Source: Lycium barbarum (taxonomy: Eukaryota > Streptophyta > Magnoliopsida > Solanales > Solanaceae). From it: a stretch of DNA of 64,000 bases. The stretch spans positions 14,656,027-14,720,026 of the forward strand of contig NC_083345.1 in assembly GCF_019175385.1 (NCBI RefSeq). Direction: 5' to 3'. This document shows, piece by piece, positions 1-12,956 of the stretch. Under the pieces are notes generated by a model, which saw nothing but the letters and a program-made list of their open reading frames with translations, did no database searches and had not been told where the DNA came from. Every line of letters begins with the position of its first letter. Within the stretch, counting starts at the first letter, position 1. A program made the translations under genes and the position numbers.

Positions 1-1942
1 TATAGCGCGGCGCGGTGTGAGAAAATACATACATATATATAAAGCATGCATAAGAGCCCAATCAAAAGCCATAACTATATCGGAATGACGTAAGGTCGGT
101 AGCTTCCGACGTCATTATGGAACATTCATTGACATCCTGCCCCACCTTGAAGGAATTAGCATATAAGGTGAGTGTAAGCAATAAATAGCATCATTAACAT
201 TATAGGATCATCACAACATGAGTATTGGGATTTCTATACTTTACTCATTACCTTGTGTGGCTAATTAGGGACATAGACTCATAATTCTTAAGGAAACTCA
301 TGGATAAAAAGAGAGTCAAGCTATAAGATTCATGCCATAGAAAGAAAGGACTAGCCTCACATACCTTGAACTCTATCTAATGTCCAACGTCTACTTCTCG
401 AGCTCGCTGGTCTAAAATTAAGATAACATAGGCCACATTTAGATTATCCACATCACTTACTAACCAATCCAAGTACGAATGAAACTTAACAAAATTTGGG
501 CAGCATTTCCCCTGTAAACTTGACAATCCTCGAAATTCCAACTTAGCCAAACATCAATAAAAATATGAACAACAACAATACCAACAATTTCATATCAAAC
601 TAGAATTAAATCCATTCTTAAATTACTCCCAAAACAACCCAATATACATTCGAATTCCAATACTTGTGTACACTTCTTTATTTCTGTATATCCATAATAT
701 AACAACAAACACAATAACAACAACTACAGCCAATCCCACGATATTCCAGCACGCCAAACAATTTATAACACCCACCAAACAGTCCACATGATGACAATAA
801 CAGTTTATCCGATTTCCTGCAATTAATTTCGTATTTCCCATTTCACAATTTAGCTATGACTGAGATGAATTTAAATATCTCAAGAATAAAAGAATCCTTA
901 CCTATGAAGCTCTTGGACAAGCGGAATGAAATCCAAGTCGTATTGGAAAAGAGTTGCTCAATTGAGTGAGCTACTTTTGATCAGAATGTTATATCCGTGG
1001 AGGAACAGAAAAGTGCATATCTAATCGTTTTATATAACTTGGGAAAGATTGAGAATTTTTTTTGTTTTTTTCCTACTATGTAGAAGATATATATATCGTC
1101 CAATTTAGTGTAAAGAAACATGTTCATCATTCAATTAGTGGACAATCACGTGTAGGGAAACTTAGACACATAATTGTCTTACACGAATAAAGTAATGGGA
1201 TAATTATCTTCTCCTCCCTTTCTTTTACTCTATATAAATGGAAAGTGGGCCAATTTAGCATTTAATATAATTGCAACACACAGCCACCAAATTGTATATA
1301 AAAGAGTCATTTCTTCCCCTCGCATAAACGTGCCACGTGGAAATTCATGGATTTGTCCACTAATAATCTAGTTAATCCCTTTTGTCTTTCACTATCCAAC
1401 AGAATGATGAATTATACACCAAAAGATGGATATGTTTCATCCACTTAGTGGACTGTGGGAACCACATGCTAATTAATCTATAATGCCACCACCAACTCAT
1501 ACATTATTAGTCACACGTTTCTTTTCCCCTTGTGTTTTACAGGTAAGTTTTATTTGGCCCACCCACTATCATAAGATGCCACTACACATTTTAATACAAA
1601 TAATCTCATCCCAAAAGCTATGCCAACAGATTCTATACATGGCATTAGTCATCTAATTCTTACTTGAAATGGACCCACGTGTCCATGTTAAATATAATAG
1701 TTATCCACTTAATCTTTAATTAATTCCTTTTTCCTTTCCACTACAATCCAACATTTAATTACTTACCCATATAATTAATTTCTTGATCTCAACTCACTTA
1801 AATAAGGAATTATCCTTCACACACTTTCTTATCACTTGTTCAGAATTACATCAATACTTATAACCTCGAATTTAATCTTGTCCTTGAACCTACGTCGGTT
1901 AACTTACGAATAATCCAACGTACAAAAATACAGGATGTAACA
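1..1942 (-). mobile_element. LTR A, partial, large gypsy-type LTR
   Basis: On the minus strand the unit starts at 1942 with TGTTACATCCTGTATTTT. This start is closely similar to that of the LTR ending at 4277 and the one beginning at 22520. A second shared landmark is the motif GGCAGCATTTCCC at 494-517, also found at 2871-2898 and, reversed, at 23822-23850. The other end lies outside the window. No coding sequence is visible; the ORFs inside are short and meaningless. Assignment to Ty3/gypsy is inferred from length and style of the LTR, because no pol domain is attached. Confidence 0.6.
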
Positions 1943-4277
1943 CGTAGGGTACAGAAGAATATGGTCGCCCGCCCGTCAATGGCGCCATAACACAGCATAA
2001 CACCAGAAAGTTTCAAATCTCCATATCTCCGTCACATATCATAACACAGCATAACGCCATACACAGCATACCACCATACACAGCATAACACCAAATATAA
2101 GTGGAACCCGACCCTCTTGGCGAGTAGCTCGGTGAACCATAAACACAGCATAACGCCGGAGTATATCAAAGTGCGCACGACAACAGAACCGGCCCGGGAC
2201 TCGGCGAAAGGGATAAGAGAATGCACGAGTAGAGTCGTGAGTAGTCATATGCATAAAATCATTATCATGAACTCAAACATAAGTAAAATGATCATACTTG
2301 AAAATCGAAATAATAGTCATAACAAATTCTTTCAAAAGTTCCCGAATTACATAAAAGAAAGTCGCGGGACCCACGGACGGGTATTGACCCGAGTCGGGCC
2401 CGCCTATAGAAAACATACTCATTATACCTCATGCAAACTCCTATAAAAATATTGGAGCAATCCGAGCCTTTATGCAAAAGATATGACATTCAGAAATTAC
2501 GAAATTCTTAAAGTGAAACCTTTCTATGCAAAGTTCGGAACGCGATTATTTCAAAGACATAATGGTTCATATTTCATCAAATCATACATAAGAGTGCCAA
2601 GGAATATATAAGGATCATAACATGCTCGGATTTCGAATCTTAGCATTTTCCTCAAGGCTTATAATCTAGCCTATTGAAAACTAAGGCATGCCAAAAGAAA
2701 GAAGGATTGGGCTTTACATACCTCGTACGCACTCCAAGTTATTCAATCTAAAATTAATCCCAATCTACGCCTCAGGCTCCCCAAGGTCTACAAATATGCC
2801 AACGAATATCCAATATTAAACGTAGACACTTAAGCCATTTATTTCAAACTAACACTAAATTCTACAGAAAATTCGGCAGCATTTCCCTTGTAAATAGGCC
2901 AACCCGAGAATTTAACTCTTCCAAAATCAACAACAACAACAACAACAACAATAACCAACCTAGCAACTCCAATAACCAATCCGAAGGGCAATATTGCATT
3001 AATAACTTTCTTTCACAACATTCATAATATTCAATGGACGACTTACATTCAAGCCACATTATCGCTCATACATTCAATTACCAACCCGAATCTTTATCAA
3101 CAATATTCAAAGACATTCTAAACAATTCACATAACATTTCCAACGACCCAATAATTTTTCCCACTTTGGCCGAAAACAGTCCCCAAAACCGTGAGCAGCC
3201 CCTATGCCACACTTCTCAATTTCAATTCATGATTTGTATCAACAATCCACAATATAACGATATAATTCTCATAAATATACACATTTCATCAAACACACAA
3301 TAAGCCTCAAATCAGCCCATACAATTACAACATCATTCTTGAGTCATCAAACGATCAATTCCAAACTAGAATTCATAACGACGACAACTAAAACGCTAAG
3401 CGATATTGATTCATCCTTTGCTACAACTTGGGGGGGGGGGGGGGTGGCATATACACGGCTACATTATACATATACATATTTAGATGGTTTTAATTTGTTT
3501 CTTCACCCTACAACAATCAAACATGCTACAAGAATTTATTCATCAACTCAATTACACAACACCCATTTACACGCCCACTCCTACCATACACGGCTCAACT
3601 TCCACATGCCATATTTCATGATTTTCATCCATATTAACATACTACAACATGAATAAAAAGTTCACAACACATAAAACAAGATCAAAACTTACCTTTCTTC
3701 TTCAATTCCACAATGGGTTAGGGTTTGCGATCTCTTAAACGAATGACTTGATCACTCCAACAATGCTTCCACGCTACTTAGAGACCTTAAAATAGTGGGT
3801 TTATACCAAAGAAATAATTTTGGAGAGGCTAGAAATGATCTTGATTTTCCATGGTCCTAGCCGAGAGTTGGAGGGAGTATTGCTCTCCAAAGTCTTGATA
3901 TTTTCTAAGTGTTGAAGTGTGGAATGAAAGAAAGATGACTTGGTCTTCATCTTTTTAAGTCTATATGTGGTGTCCAAGTGTTCATGGCCCACACATGTAG
4001 TGGACCAATTAAAATTGGCCACACAAATGTGTGGGACCATTTAATGGACCACACGGCTACAAGGCCCCTTGTGGGCAAGATTTTTAATTCCAATTTTTAT
4101 GAATTGTGGTCCCAATTTTCCCTAAGTGTTCAATGTCAACAATTTCATGTATGAATTATGTCTCAAAATAAAATCAAATGGTCAAAAGTCCCGACTTCAA
4201 ATCCCGGAATGGTCTTGGCCTTAAATTATCATAGTTAATCTGGGTTGTCCCAATGTATAAAAATACGGGACATAACA
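1943..4277 (-). mobile_element. LTR B, same family as LTR A, inserted in a copia element
   Basis: The minus-strand start at 4277 reads TGTTATGTCCCGTATTTT, like LTRs A and C. It directly abuts the interrupted coding end of a copia element that resumes at 4278 (GTTCG would be the right-hand target repeat). The left limit is unclear: LTR A ends at 1942, so A may be nested inside B, which would put the true left end of B beyond the window. The unit contains a tandem array (1986-2160), a run of 15 G (3430-3444) and no gene. Confidence 0.55.
1986..2160. repeat. Short tandem array, CATAACACAGCATAACGCC type
   Basis: At least six degenerate copies of a roughly 15-20 bp word built from ACACAGCATAAC and CGCCATA follow each other inside LTR B. 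Such GC-richer tandem arrays occupy a comparable place in LTR C (24752-25290), although the word differs. Confidence 0.6.
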
Positions 4278-4415
4278 GTTCGTGTCCTACATGTTCCGTC
4301 CCGTTATCAGATTGCCGACATCTTCACCAAAGATCTTCTGCGCGTACTATTTGATGATTTTCGGGACAGTCTAACCGTTCGTAAACCTCCCGCTTCGACT
4401 GCGGGTATGTGTTAG
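4278..4415 (+). pseudogene. Ty1/copia polyprotein, C-terminal end only
   Basis: Frame from 4278 reads VRVLHVPSRYQIADIFTKDL and continues through LFDDFRDSL to a TAG stop at 4413-4415. The IADIFTK motif is the conserved end of the RNase H region of copia polyproteins, and the RDSL...PPAST tail resembles the Ale/Retrofit-like group (lineage is inference). Everything upstream is missing because LTR B sits at the break. The stop codon overlaps the first bases of the 3' LTR. Confidence 0.8.
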
Positions 4416-4584
4416 AGTATGTAAATATTTAGGCATATATTTTGTAATCTTCTATTTTAGGATAGCATATGTTAGAATCCATTAGTCAAATTAGTTCCTA
4501 ATTTGTAGCCTACAATTATGTTGTACATGATGTATATTAACCTATGGAATGAATGAGAATAGACACGACAAATATTCTCTTACA
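4410..4584 (+). mobile_element. 3' LTR of the truncated copia element
   Basis: A 175-bp segment running from TGTTAGAGTATG to ATTCTCTTACA, with canonical TG...CA ends, directly follows the polyprotein end. No matching 5' LTR is in the window, so the target duplication cannot be checked. Confidence 0.7.
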
Positions 4585-5101
4585 GATAGAATACAATGTA
4601 AGTCAGATTGTGTTTGATAGACACAATTGAGGATGAGTTTAGGAGTTCTATAGGAACAACACTTAGTTGAGGTGCCAAAATGAATGAAAAAAAAAAAAAA
4701 ACAAATTCAGGGGCTGTATATGCATTAAGCCAAAATAAAAAGAACAAATAGTGAACAATCAAACATGATATAAGTTAGTTATGTGGAGATTAGATCTCCT
4801 CAAGCCCCAACCAAACGACCCCTAATATAACGATATATAAGTGAGATGCAGACGATGACCTCATATTTATAAAAATTATACCGTGCTGCATTGGCAAAAA
4901 CTTCCAATACTTCATATCCTCATATTTCACACAATTTTTTTTGTGCCTCTTCGTGCCTTTTCACCAGGATGCATGTGTACTGCACTTTATATTAAAAAAC
5001 CACATGTTAATAGCACTTTAGAATTCAAAGATTTCACCTTACAATCTTTGAATATGACTGAAAGTCAAATCTTTTGGCAACTACATGAGATTTCCAATTC
5101 A
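4585..5101. other. Intergenic, nothing recognised
   Basis: AT-rich sequence with an A run near 4686-4700. I see no coding frame with family resemblance and no terminal repeats here. Confidence 0.5.
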
Positions 5102-5406
5102 CACTACAAGAAAGTATAGAAACCGCAACAAATTTTTTTATATTTGGCAATAACTTAGTTTTATTGTTGGCAAATGATTTTTTTGCTGCCAAAGAATTTA
5201 ATTTTGTTGCCATAGTATTGATTATTGTTGCAAAAAGTACTTTTGGCAACAAAAAAAAAGTTGTTGCACGTTGTTGCAATAACAGCCGTTGGGAAAAGTT
5301 CATGCAACAAAATATTTTTTTCATTGCCAAATGTACTTTTTGCAACAATAATCAATTTATGGCAACAAAAAAAAAATTGTTGCCAAATATAATTTTTCTT
5401 TTAGTG
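5102..5406. mobile_element. CACTA-type foldback MITE
   Basis: A 305-bp unit starting CACTACAAGAAA and ending TTTCTTTTAGTG, the hallmark ends of En/Spm (CACTA) elements. The two halves are inverted copies over nearly their whole length, with a centre near 5255 and repeated GTTGCAA/GGCAAC words. Flanking triplets are TCA and GCA, an imperfect 3-bp target duplication. There is no transposase, so it is non-autonomous. Overlapping ORFs on both strands here are only a product of the palindrome. Confidence 0.8.
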
Positions 5407-5609
5407 GCATACTCATACTAGGCAAGACATTCAATTGATTATTGATACGCGATTTGCCTAATCGAAAATAAGTTGTCTGACGTGGCTGATCGCACCAGCC
5501 TGATAAATTCTATTCTTCACGATCTACAAAATCATGTTATGCAAATACATTTCATGACCATAATGTGTTATTAAACAACTCGAGAAATATCAATGTAATT
5601 TTCTTTGGG

Positions 5610-6400
5610 TAACTACTTCCCGCAAAATAAATAAATCTTCACCTTATACAATAGGATACTGTTATAAAGGGTTAACAATGTCCCTAATATATTTCAAGTA
5701 GTTTCAATTTCCCCTCCTTCAGGCCACTTATTGAATCCAATTGCTCTTAGTATTAATTTTCAGATTAAAATACTTTTTATTTTAATGAAATTATGAGATG
5801 ACACATATGACACTTTAATTAAATATTCATGAGGCCCCAAACATAAATAACCCCATCAATCCGGGTTAAACCAAAACAATTAGAAACCATTTGTTCGTAT
5901 TCAGTTTCTTCGATGCTTCACGTTTTGCGACTGAATAGATTCAAAAGACAACAATGTCTTCTTTATTTGAAATTGCAATTTTTGTATTTGAAAACGGTGT
6001 AAATAAGCTTCAACCAACTCCAGATTCAGGTTCAAATCTCTTTCTCCATCCTTTAAAAATGGTGGATTCTTGGAAATTTCCCACATCAATTTAAAACAAT
6101 AAATAAATTCAGATGAATCAGATTATTTATGGGTTGGATCCCATATCTACATGGACCAATAGATTAAGTAAAACATATTTAATTAAAGCTCCACATATGT
6201 CATCTCATAATTCCGTTAAAAGGAAGAACGTTTTAATTGTAAAGGCAATTAAGGTCTAATAGATGAAAGGAGAAACATTATTAATCCAAAAGTTAACGTT
6301 AAAGATAATTATGATCGATAAGTGAAAGGACGACAAATCTAAATCATTTTCCATACATTACTGGCATAACCCTTTCCCGCAAAAGTATTAGAGGCTTGTG
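5610..6400. repeat. Degenerate long inverted repeat
   Basis: Sequence around 5655-5870 is repeated in reverse complement around 6120-6380. Landmarks are AAATTATGAGATGACA at 5787 against TGTCATCTCATAATT at 6197, and AAAGGGTTA at 5658 against TAACCCTTT at 6367. The word TTCCCGCAAAA flanks it near 5617 and 6374 as a possible direct repeat. This looks like an old foldback or MITE; class not determined. Confidence 0.45.
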
Positions 6401-6539
6401 TGTCCAAAATTTTCGACACAAAAACAATGCTCTCCGTGCTACCATGGCTTGGAGACTACTACAAAATTAAATTATCCATATGTCCTATTTGGAAAAAGTC
6501 CTAAAAGGATGGACTTTATGTTGAATACTCATAACTCAA

Positions 6540-7586
6540 TAAGGGATTCACTTCACCACACTTAATGAGATCACGTGAGGGGACAAGTGCTTACTCTTAC
6601 ATATATAAACACAGAATTATTGCGTATGGAATTACAGAAATTCGGTATCTTGATCTTCCATGCACCTTCTTTTCACGTTTAATTACTACACTCTCCGTTC
6701 CAATTTATTAATAAAACTACGTGAAAAGTACTATAAGTTGTCATCAATTCGGTGAAAAAATACATTTTAAAATATTGGTCAAAATTCATACAGTTTGAAT
6801 CTCGAAAAGGGACGGAAGGAGTAAAATTTTCTTTCATTGTATTGTATTATTTCTGATTCGAAGTTAGACAACCGACAAATTGTGCCCGTCTCAAGTGCTA
6901 AACAACCTTCTGAAAGGAGCTATTGTCGCTTCCTTGAATTCACTTTAGGTGGGTAGCCAAGTTCAAGTTACTTGATTTCAAGAGGTACTCTAACTTTAAT
7001 TTTGATTTACATAATAGAAACTCCAAAATTCTGGAGGAGCAAAAAGGAATTTGAGATTGGTATTAGCTAAGGAGAACTGTGGCCTAAAATAAGCAACTGC
7101 AAATGTCTAAAGATACTGTCCCTCTCACTTTAGTTACCTTAAAATTTGATGGTTAAGATGGTGCAGCAATATTGGTTGAAAATATGATCGAAAATGCCTC
7201 TCAATAATTGTATTATTAAGCATAGGAGGGCTATAAATAACCTACTTGAAAACATAGTCCGCAGAAAATCTACATACCAAAAATTTAAAAGAACTAGAAT
7301 ATTTCAACAAACTAATCTATCCGGTAAAATTTAAAATTCAAAAAAGTAGATTCATCCCTACCACAACTTTTTGCAAATCCTACAATTCTCCAAATTAAAG
7401 ACTTTCAAAAGAGCATGTAATCAAAACAAGGTTATTGAGAGACAATATCAACCATCTTTTTGCTGCACCATCTTTTGAAAACCAACAAAATTAAAGTGAT
7501 GAACTGTGGTTAGTTGAGATTTTGGACCTTGATAAGCTTGCTAACTATAACCAGTTAGTGACCTTTAATTATTGAAGCGTTTATAT
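6540..7586 (+). repeat. Upstream partial copy of the 7.6-11.6 kb repeated unit
   Basis: Segments 6540-6690 and 6824-6900 match 10640-10760 and 10904-10960 (shared landmarks: the conserved CACGTG-like stretch, TACTCTTACAT, and TTTCTTTCATTGTAT). A Stowaway MITE separates the two blocks in this copy. From about 6900 to 7586 the sequence is AT-rich and without a supported gene. The conserved block could be an old promoter/leader (inference). Confidence 0.45.
6689..6821. mobile_element. Stowaway-type MITE
   Basis: A 133-bp unit with ends CACTCTCCGTTCCAATTTA and GGGACGGAAGGAG, flanked by TA on both sides (6687-6688, 6822-6823). Ends and TA duplication fit the Tc1/mariner-derived Stowaway group. 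Confidence 0.7.
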
Positions 7587-9352
7587 TAACCGGATAGAAG
7601 AAGGATACTGATGCATTCTTCAAGAAAGCGGGGTTTGAAGATGTTATGGAAACTCTTCTGACAGATAGTTTTTAATAATGACAATCTTTAGGTAGTTGAA
7701 TGCTTAGAGTTGCATATAATTCCAAACACTTGCTATTCAGCCAAGTCTAGTTTGATGTGTTTGTTTGCTCAATGGAAACATTTATTGGTATTCCACATAG
7801 ATTTGCATATGTTAAAGCAGTGCCATTTCTTTCATCTGAAAGTTCTGTTGAAGAGAATGACACCACTGTTGAGGGTAAGAGTCCAATTGAAGCACTAACG
7901 TTCTTTAAGCGTTATCCTAATTATTTGGGATGTACCATTGTGTTGGTAATAGCTAACTAAGATAAACTAAAGATGATCAACTGCATGGGCGTGATTCTAG
8001 GAAATACTTTCGAGCTATCAGATCTTGAGACCAGTGGTTTTTCGTTTAGTGAAGTCTGCTGGAGATAGAGTTCGATGTTGGAGATTTGATTGTTTTTGGA
8101 CCTCATGTCAAGCAAGCGAAGCTTTGGAACATTGTGGATGGATTATAAAATCCTTTAATGTATATGGTTTTACTTTATCATTACATTCAGCAGCTCAGTT
8201 TTGTAGATGCATTTTGACAAAAGTTGATGTTAAGCTGATTGCGAAAGATGGTAAGGTTGTATTAAGACACATTATATTTTACAGCATTCCTTGGTTGTAT
8301 GTTGGCATTATAAGTGTTGTGAAGACATCCAGTCCTCATGCTGCCTATAATTGGAGAAGAAAACTATAACTTTAACAACAAGAATTCTCTTCATTCTGGA
8401 AATAAGTTGATACTCAAGAAAACCGAAGCAGGGTTAAAGGAGCTTGAAGTAGCAGTTCTGTTGGCTACATTCTTGCAAAATCCAAATTCAGTGCAAAAGT
8501 TGAGAGCTGACAAATATTCTAATCTTGAGTTGCTCCATAAGCCATATCAGATTGGTCCAGACAAATACAAGGCTTTGCTGTTGCATCATTGTGCCAATTG
8601 CCAAATTTCAGTTTGAAAGTAGGAACTAGTCTGAAGCTACTGATTATCTTTATCAGAGACAGCTTTGTGTACAGAGAGTGATAGAGGTCCAATCTATTAG
8701 GAAAAAAGCTAGAAGCAGAAACTTATAATAGAGCTTTACTGAACTGTCGATTCACATCTTGCTTAATGGATGGAAATAGTGGAATCTGTAATATATTTTT
8801 GGGAGATCCTCCTGCTGCAATCTTAAAATCACAAAAGGTAGTTGGAAAATTTGGTAACGAGTCTGGGAATACTTCAGCTGGACAAGCCCATACTTTTACA
8901 TTTTTGTCATTGGCATTGGTACTTCTGCGGGTGTGCAATTTACCTGCCAGGAACTAGTAAACACCAACCAATGTCAGCTGAATGTTTCATCAGTGACCTT
9001 GAAACCAAGATCAATTTGAAGTAGGGCGGTTGTGATGAGTCAGACTTAATGTGAGGAGGCACGTGCTTACTGTTACTTTATATACACTAGACTTATGGTG
9101 ACAACGGCTCGTAGAATTATAGAAATATGTTTGTTGTTTGCATGTCAAATTTCATTTTTCTCATCATTTATTTGATGTTTTGTGAACTTTACATCTGTGA
9201 GTACTATGATATCAGGATCCAATGTTACTGCATGTGACTGTTTGCCTCTTTCTCTTTTTTTTCCTTTTGAGTTGTTTTGCTGCATTTTAAAGCTCGTAAG
9301 AATCATGCGCTAGCTTTGGTTCCTTTGCTTTTCTTCTTATTTCTTTTCTTCT
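7587..9352 (+). repeat. Repeated gene-like unit, copy 1
   Basis: This unit recurs at 9353-11600. Both begin with the CCGGATAGAAGAAGG / CCAGATAGAAGAAGG stretch followed by a GGGGTTTGAAGATGTTATGGA block. Short stretches look translated in one or other frame (for example a peptide ending in HKPYQIGPDKYKALLLHH near 8535-8595), but no frame stays open and I do not recognise the protein. Copy 1 lacks the part corresponding to 10726-11390 of copy 2: after AGAAAT at 9127 it jumps to TGTTTGTTGTTTGCATGTC. It is best read as a decayed gene or retro-sequence, function unknown. Confidence 0.5.
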
Positions 9353-11600
9353 TTATATTAACCAGATAGAAGAAGGAGACTGATGCTTTCTTTAAGAAAA
9401 CGGGGTTTGAAGATGTTATGGAAGCTCTTCTGACAGAAACATTTTAATAATGACAATTTTCGGTAGTTGAATGTTTAGAGTTGTCAAATAATTCCAAACA
9501 CTTGCTATTCAGCTAAGTCTAGTTTGATGTGTTCGTTTGCTCAATGGAAACATTTATTTGTATTCCACATAGATTTGCATTCCTTTTATAAGAGAATGTC
9601 ACCACTGTTATGGATAGAAGAACTATTGAAGCACTAATGTTCATTGATGGTTATCCTAATTATCTTGGATGTACCATCATGTTAATAATATCTAACGGTG
9701 ATGCTAAATATGGTCAATCGCGTTTTGGTGAGTCTAGGCAATACTTTCGAGCTATCAGGTCTAGAGACTAATGGTCTACGTTTAGAAAAGTCCATTGGAG
9801 ATCGAGATTTGGAGATTTGATTGATTTTGGGACCTCATGTCAAGCAAGCGAAGCTTTGTAAAATTGGAGGAAGGATTATAAAATCTTTTAATGGTATATT
9901 GTTTTGCTTTATCATTACATTCACAAAAGTTGTTGTTGCTAAGCTGATTGTGAAAGATGGTATGGTTTTATTAAGGCACACTATAGTTTACAACATTCCT
10001 TTTGTTGCATGTTGTCATTATGAATGTGGTGAAGACATCCAGTCTTCATGCTGCCTATAATGTCGAGAAGTAAGCTATAGCTTTAACATCAAGAATTCTT
10101 TTCACTCTACAAACATTCTGTTGGATTCTAATCTTGAGTTGCTGCATGAGCCCTATTTGATTGGTCCAGACAAATCCAAGGCATTACTGTTGCATCATTG
10201 TGCCAAATTTCAGTTTGAAAGTAGGAACTAGTCTGAAGCTACTGATTATCTTTATCAGAGACAGCTTTGTGTACAGAGAGTGATAGAGGTCCAATATATT
10301 AGGAAAAAAGCTAGAAGCAGAAACTTATAATAGAGCCTTACTGAACTGTCGATTCACATCTTGCTTAATGGATGGAAATAGTGGAATCTGTAATATATTT
10401 TTGGGAGATCCTCCTGCTGCAATCTTAAAATCATAAAAGGTAGTTGGAAAATTTGGTAACGAGTCTGGGAATACTTCAGCTGGACAAGCCCATACTTTTG
10501 CATTTTTGTCATTGGCATTGGTACTTCTGCGGGTGTGCAATTTACCTGCCAGGAACCAGTAAACACCAACCAATGTCAGCTGAATGTTTCATAAGTGACC
10601 TTGAAACCAAGGTCAATTTTGAAGTAGAAGGGTTGTGATGAGTTAGACTTAATGTGAAGAGGCACGTGCGTACTCTTACATTATATGCACTAGAATTATG
10701 GTGAAAACGGCTCGTGGAATTAGAGAAATCCGGTGTCTTCAACCTTCATTTCACGTTTTCCTGCCTTCTTTGATCTCTCTCTCTCTCTCTCTCTCTCTCC
10801 CTCTCTCTCTCTCCCTCTCACTTTCTCTATCTCTTCTTCTTCGTTCATTCTTTTGATCTTCTTTAATGGAATTCAATTGTTAGATTAATTGTTTTCCAGT
10901 TTACTTTCTTTCATTGTATTTTTCTGATTCAAAGTTGGTAGAAAACCAGAAAATTGTGTCCAGTTTCCATTTCTGTTCAGTTGGCTTGTTACACCTCATT
11001 GCAGCAATTAAGGCACTACGCCTTTGCTCATCCCCGTCTTCTCCAAACCTTTCTTTCCAGGCTATTGCTACGCTTCACTGACAAGTCATAACTCCAATCA
11101 TCAACCTTGTCTTCTTTCTTGTCTCAATTCTTTGAGTTTAATTGGTCACACTTTAGCTCCTATTTCAGGTCTCAACACATGGGGGATTAATTCAGCTGCA
11201 AGTACTGGGAATCAAAGGAAAGGAAGAATGAGACCATAATTTGGGTGTAACTTTTTTTATGGGTCATGTTGTAGTTTTGACTTGTGATGGTTAGAACAAG
11301 TAACTATTTAGGGATTCGTGTGTCTTCTTCTGTGTTGAAAATTTAATGTAAAGGAATTTCTCTTACTGATTTGGAAAAAAATGTATCTGTTTGTTGTTTG
11401 CATGTCAAATTTCATTTTTCTCATCTTTTATTTGATGTTTTGTGAACTTTAGATGTCTGAGGACTATGATATCAGGATCCAATGTTACTGCCTGTGATTG
11501 TTTGCCTCTTTCTCTTTTTTTCCTTTGAGTTGTTTTGCTGCATTTTGAAGCTTGCAAGAACCATGCACTAGCTTTGGTTCCTTTGTTTTTCTTCTTATTT
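9353..11600 (+). repeat. Repeated gene-like unit, copy 2
   Basis: Tandem duplicate of 7587-9352. Near-identity is obvious in 8600-9120 versus 10200-10730. A block of about 280 bp of copy 1 (around 8210-8490) is shortened in copy 2 near 9920-10120. It retains the leader-like part (10740-11390) with a CT repeat. No open frame longer than about 80 codons survives. A minus-strand frame of about 70 codons is conserved in both copies (8723-8938, 10325-10573), but it has no recognisable family. Confidence 0.5.
10774..10838. repeat. CT microsatellite
   Basis: Almost uninterrupted CT dinucleotides with a few CCC interruptions. A pyrimidine-rich stretch like this is common in plant 5' leader regions, which fits the leader-like context. 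Confidence 0.9.
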
Positions 11601-12525
11601 CTTTTCTTATTTTTGTGTCGGAGATTCATGCTATCTGATACGTTGTACATTACGTTATGCAGATTTCTTTTCTTATTATTTGGCCCTTGCATTTGAAGTA
11701 CTGGTATTTATTTTGATTCTTTCCCATTTAGAACAGCGACGCGGGCCTAGAGTAACAGCCTATTAAGTTTTTTCAGGTCCCTTTGATATCTTATTAGTTA
11801 AGCAGTAGCTCAGACCAGGCTATCTCCAAGAAAATAGGGGTACCAAACGAGAGAAGAATGATTTTTCTTGTTATCCTCTTAGTCCTAAGTCTGTTTTGAT
11901 TCTATCGATAATTCTTCAGTTCCTTCTCTCTTATAGCTTCAATCTTCCATTAGTCTTTTTCAGCCAGTTTGGGATCTAACTATGATCATAATTTCTGCAG
12001 TTGTTCTTTTCTATCCTTCGATTCTGCTCTTTTGCTTCTCTTTTCCTCGAGTCTTTTGTGTTTTAGTATCATTTAAGACGCGTGAAGTAAATATTTGGAT
12101 GGAAAGAAAATAGTGCCATATTTCTTTCGTCGGTTTATCAGCATTCTCTTACTACCTTTTCGTGTTTTTTTTCTTTTTCTTCTTAGTGTTCGTTGGGGGC
12201 TTCTGTATCTGAACACAGAGAAAGATGGTGTTTTGTTGCTTTGGTGTCTTTGAAGTGTTTTAATGAAAGTTTTGCGGTCTTCTACATATAATTTCTTCCA
12301 TCCAATTTCTTCTATTCAGACAAGTCTAAAGTGTCGTTGGATATAATGGTTGCCTATTGTGAATTCCTTTGGGTGGAGGATACATTGGACTAATTAATGT
12401 ATCCCTTAAACATATCACCTCTGTGCAAAACCCTGTATATGAAAATCTTAAGGTAACTGCATACTAAACTTATCTAACAGGTTTATGTCTCACTGTCTGT
12501 CCATCCTGATTAATATCATAGTGAA
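11601..12525. other. Intergenic or leader/intron, T-rich
   Basis: T-rich stretches with CTT and TTC runs and several GT/AG-like sites, as in plant introns or leaders, but no coding frame that I can support. Confidence 0.4.
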
Positions 12526-12594
12526 ATGCAAGGGTCTAATCGTAACAACGTTGAGACTTTGCCTCCAGGATGCGATGAACCAAAAGGCTTTGAG
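12526..12594 (+). other. Possible first coding exon of unknown gene
   Basis: ATG at 12526 opens 23 codons (MQGSNRNNVETLPPGCDEPK, then GFE) and ends exactly at a GT donor (GAG|GTAACA). A plausible acceptor (TTTTTTGCAG at 12669-12678) follows, with a second block 12679-12745 that ends at GAG|GTTAGT. In the joined frame the second block reaches a stop within about 20 codons, so the gene is either broken here or the exon model is wrong. A copia fragment begins 210 bp downstream. Product unknown. Confidence 0.35.
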
Positions 12595-12956
12595 GTAACA
12601 AATTTTGTCTTTAAATAGCTTTTACCATTGATATCTTTCCGTATCATACCTTTTTTTTCATCTATTGCTTTTTTGCAGTTTAATATGAGCTGTCATTGCC
12701 TGCATCATCGGACTCCAATACGACATTGTTCCTGTTAAATTTGAGGTTAGTTAAGTTGTATCGCTAGCTTTGTAATACTCCTCTATTAATGCCCTATTTC
12801 TATCCCGAGTCTCGTGAGTATAAGAAGAGGTTCTTTTTAACTACACATAAGCCTTTATTGTCGGCAATTGAGTAATATTTCCTTTGTTTTGGCTTTGTGA
12901 ATTTATCAAATAGAAGCCATGATCAAAGCCTCAAGCTCGATCATGGAAGCAACAGT

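Noticed and set aside
2117..2446. 109-codon plus-strand frame and overlapping minus-strand frames
   Set aside because: Lies in the tandem array of LTR B; composition follows the repeat and no protein family is visible.
5034..5421. Overlapping frames on both strands repeating FFAAKEF / ATIINTMATK-like peptides
   Set aside because: Produced by the palindromic CACTA MITE.
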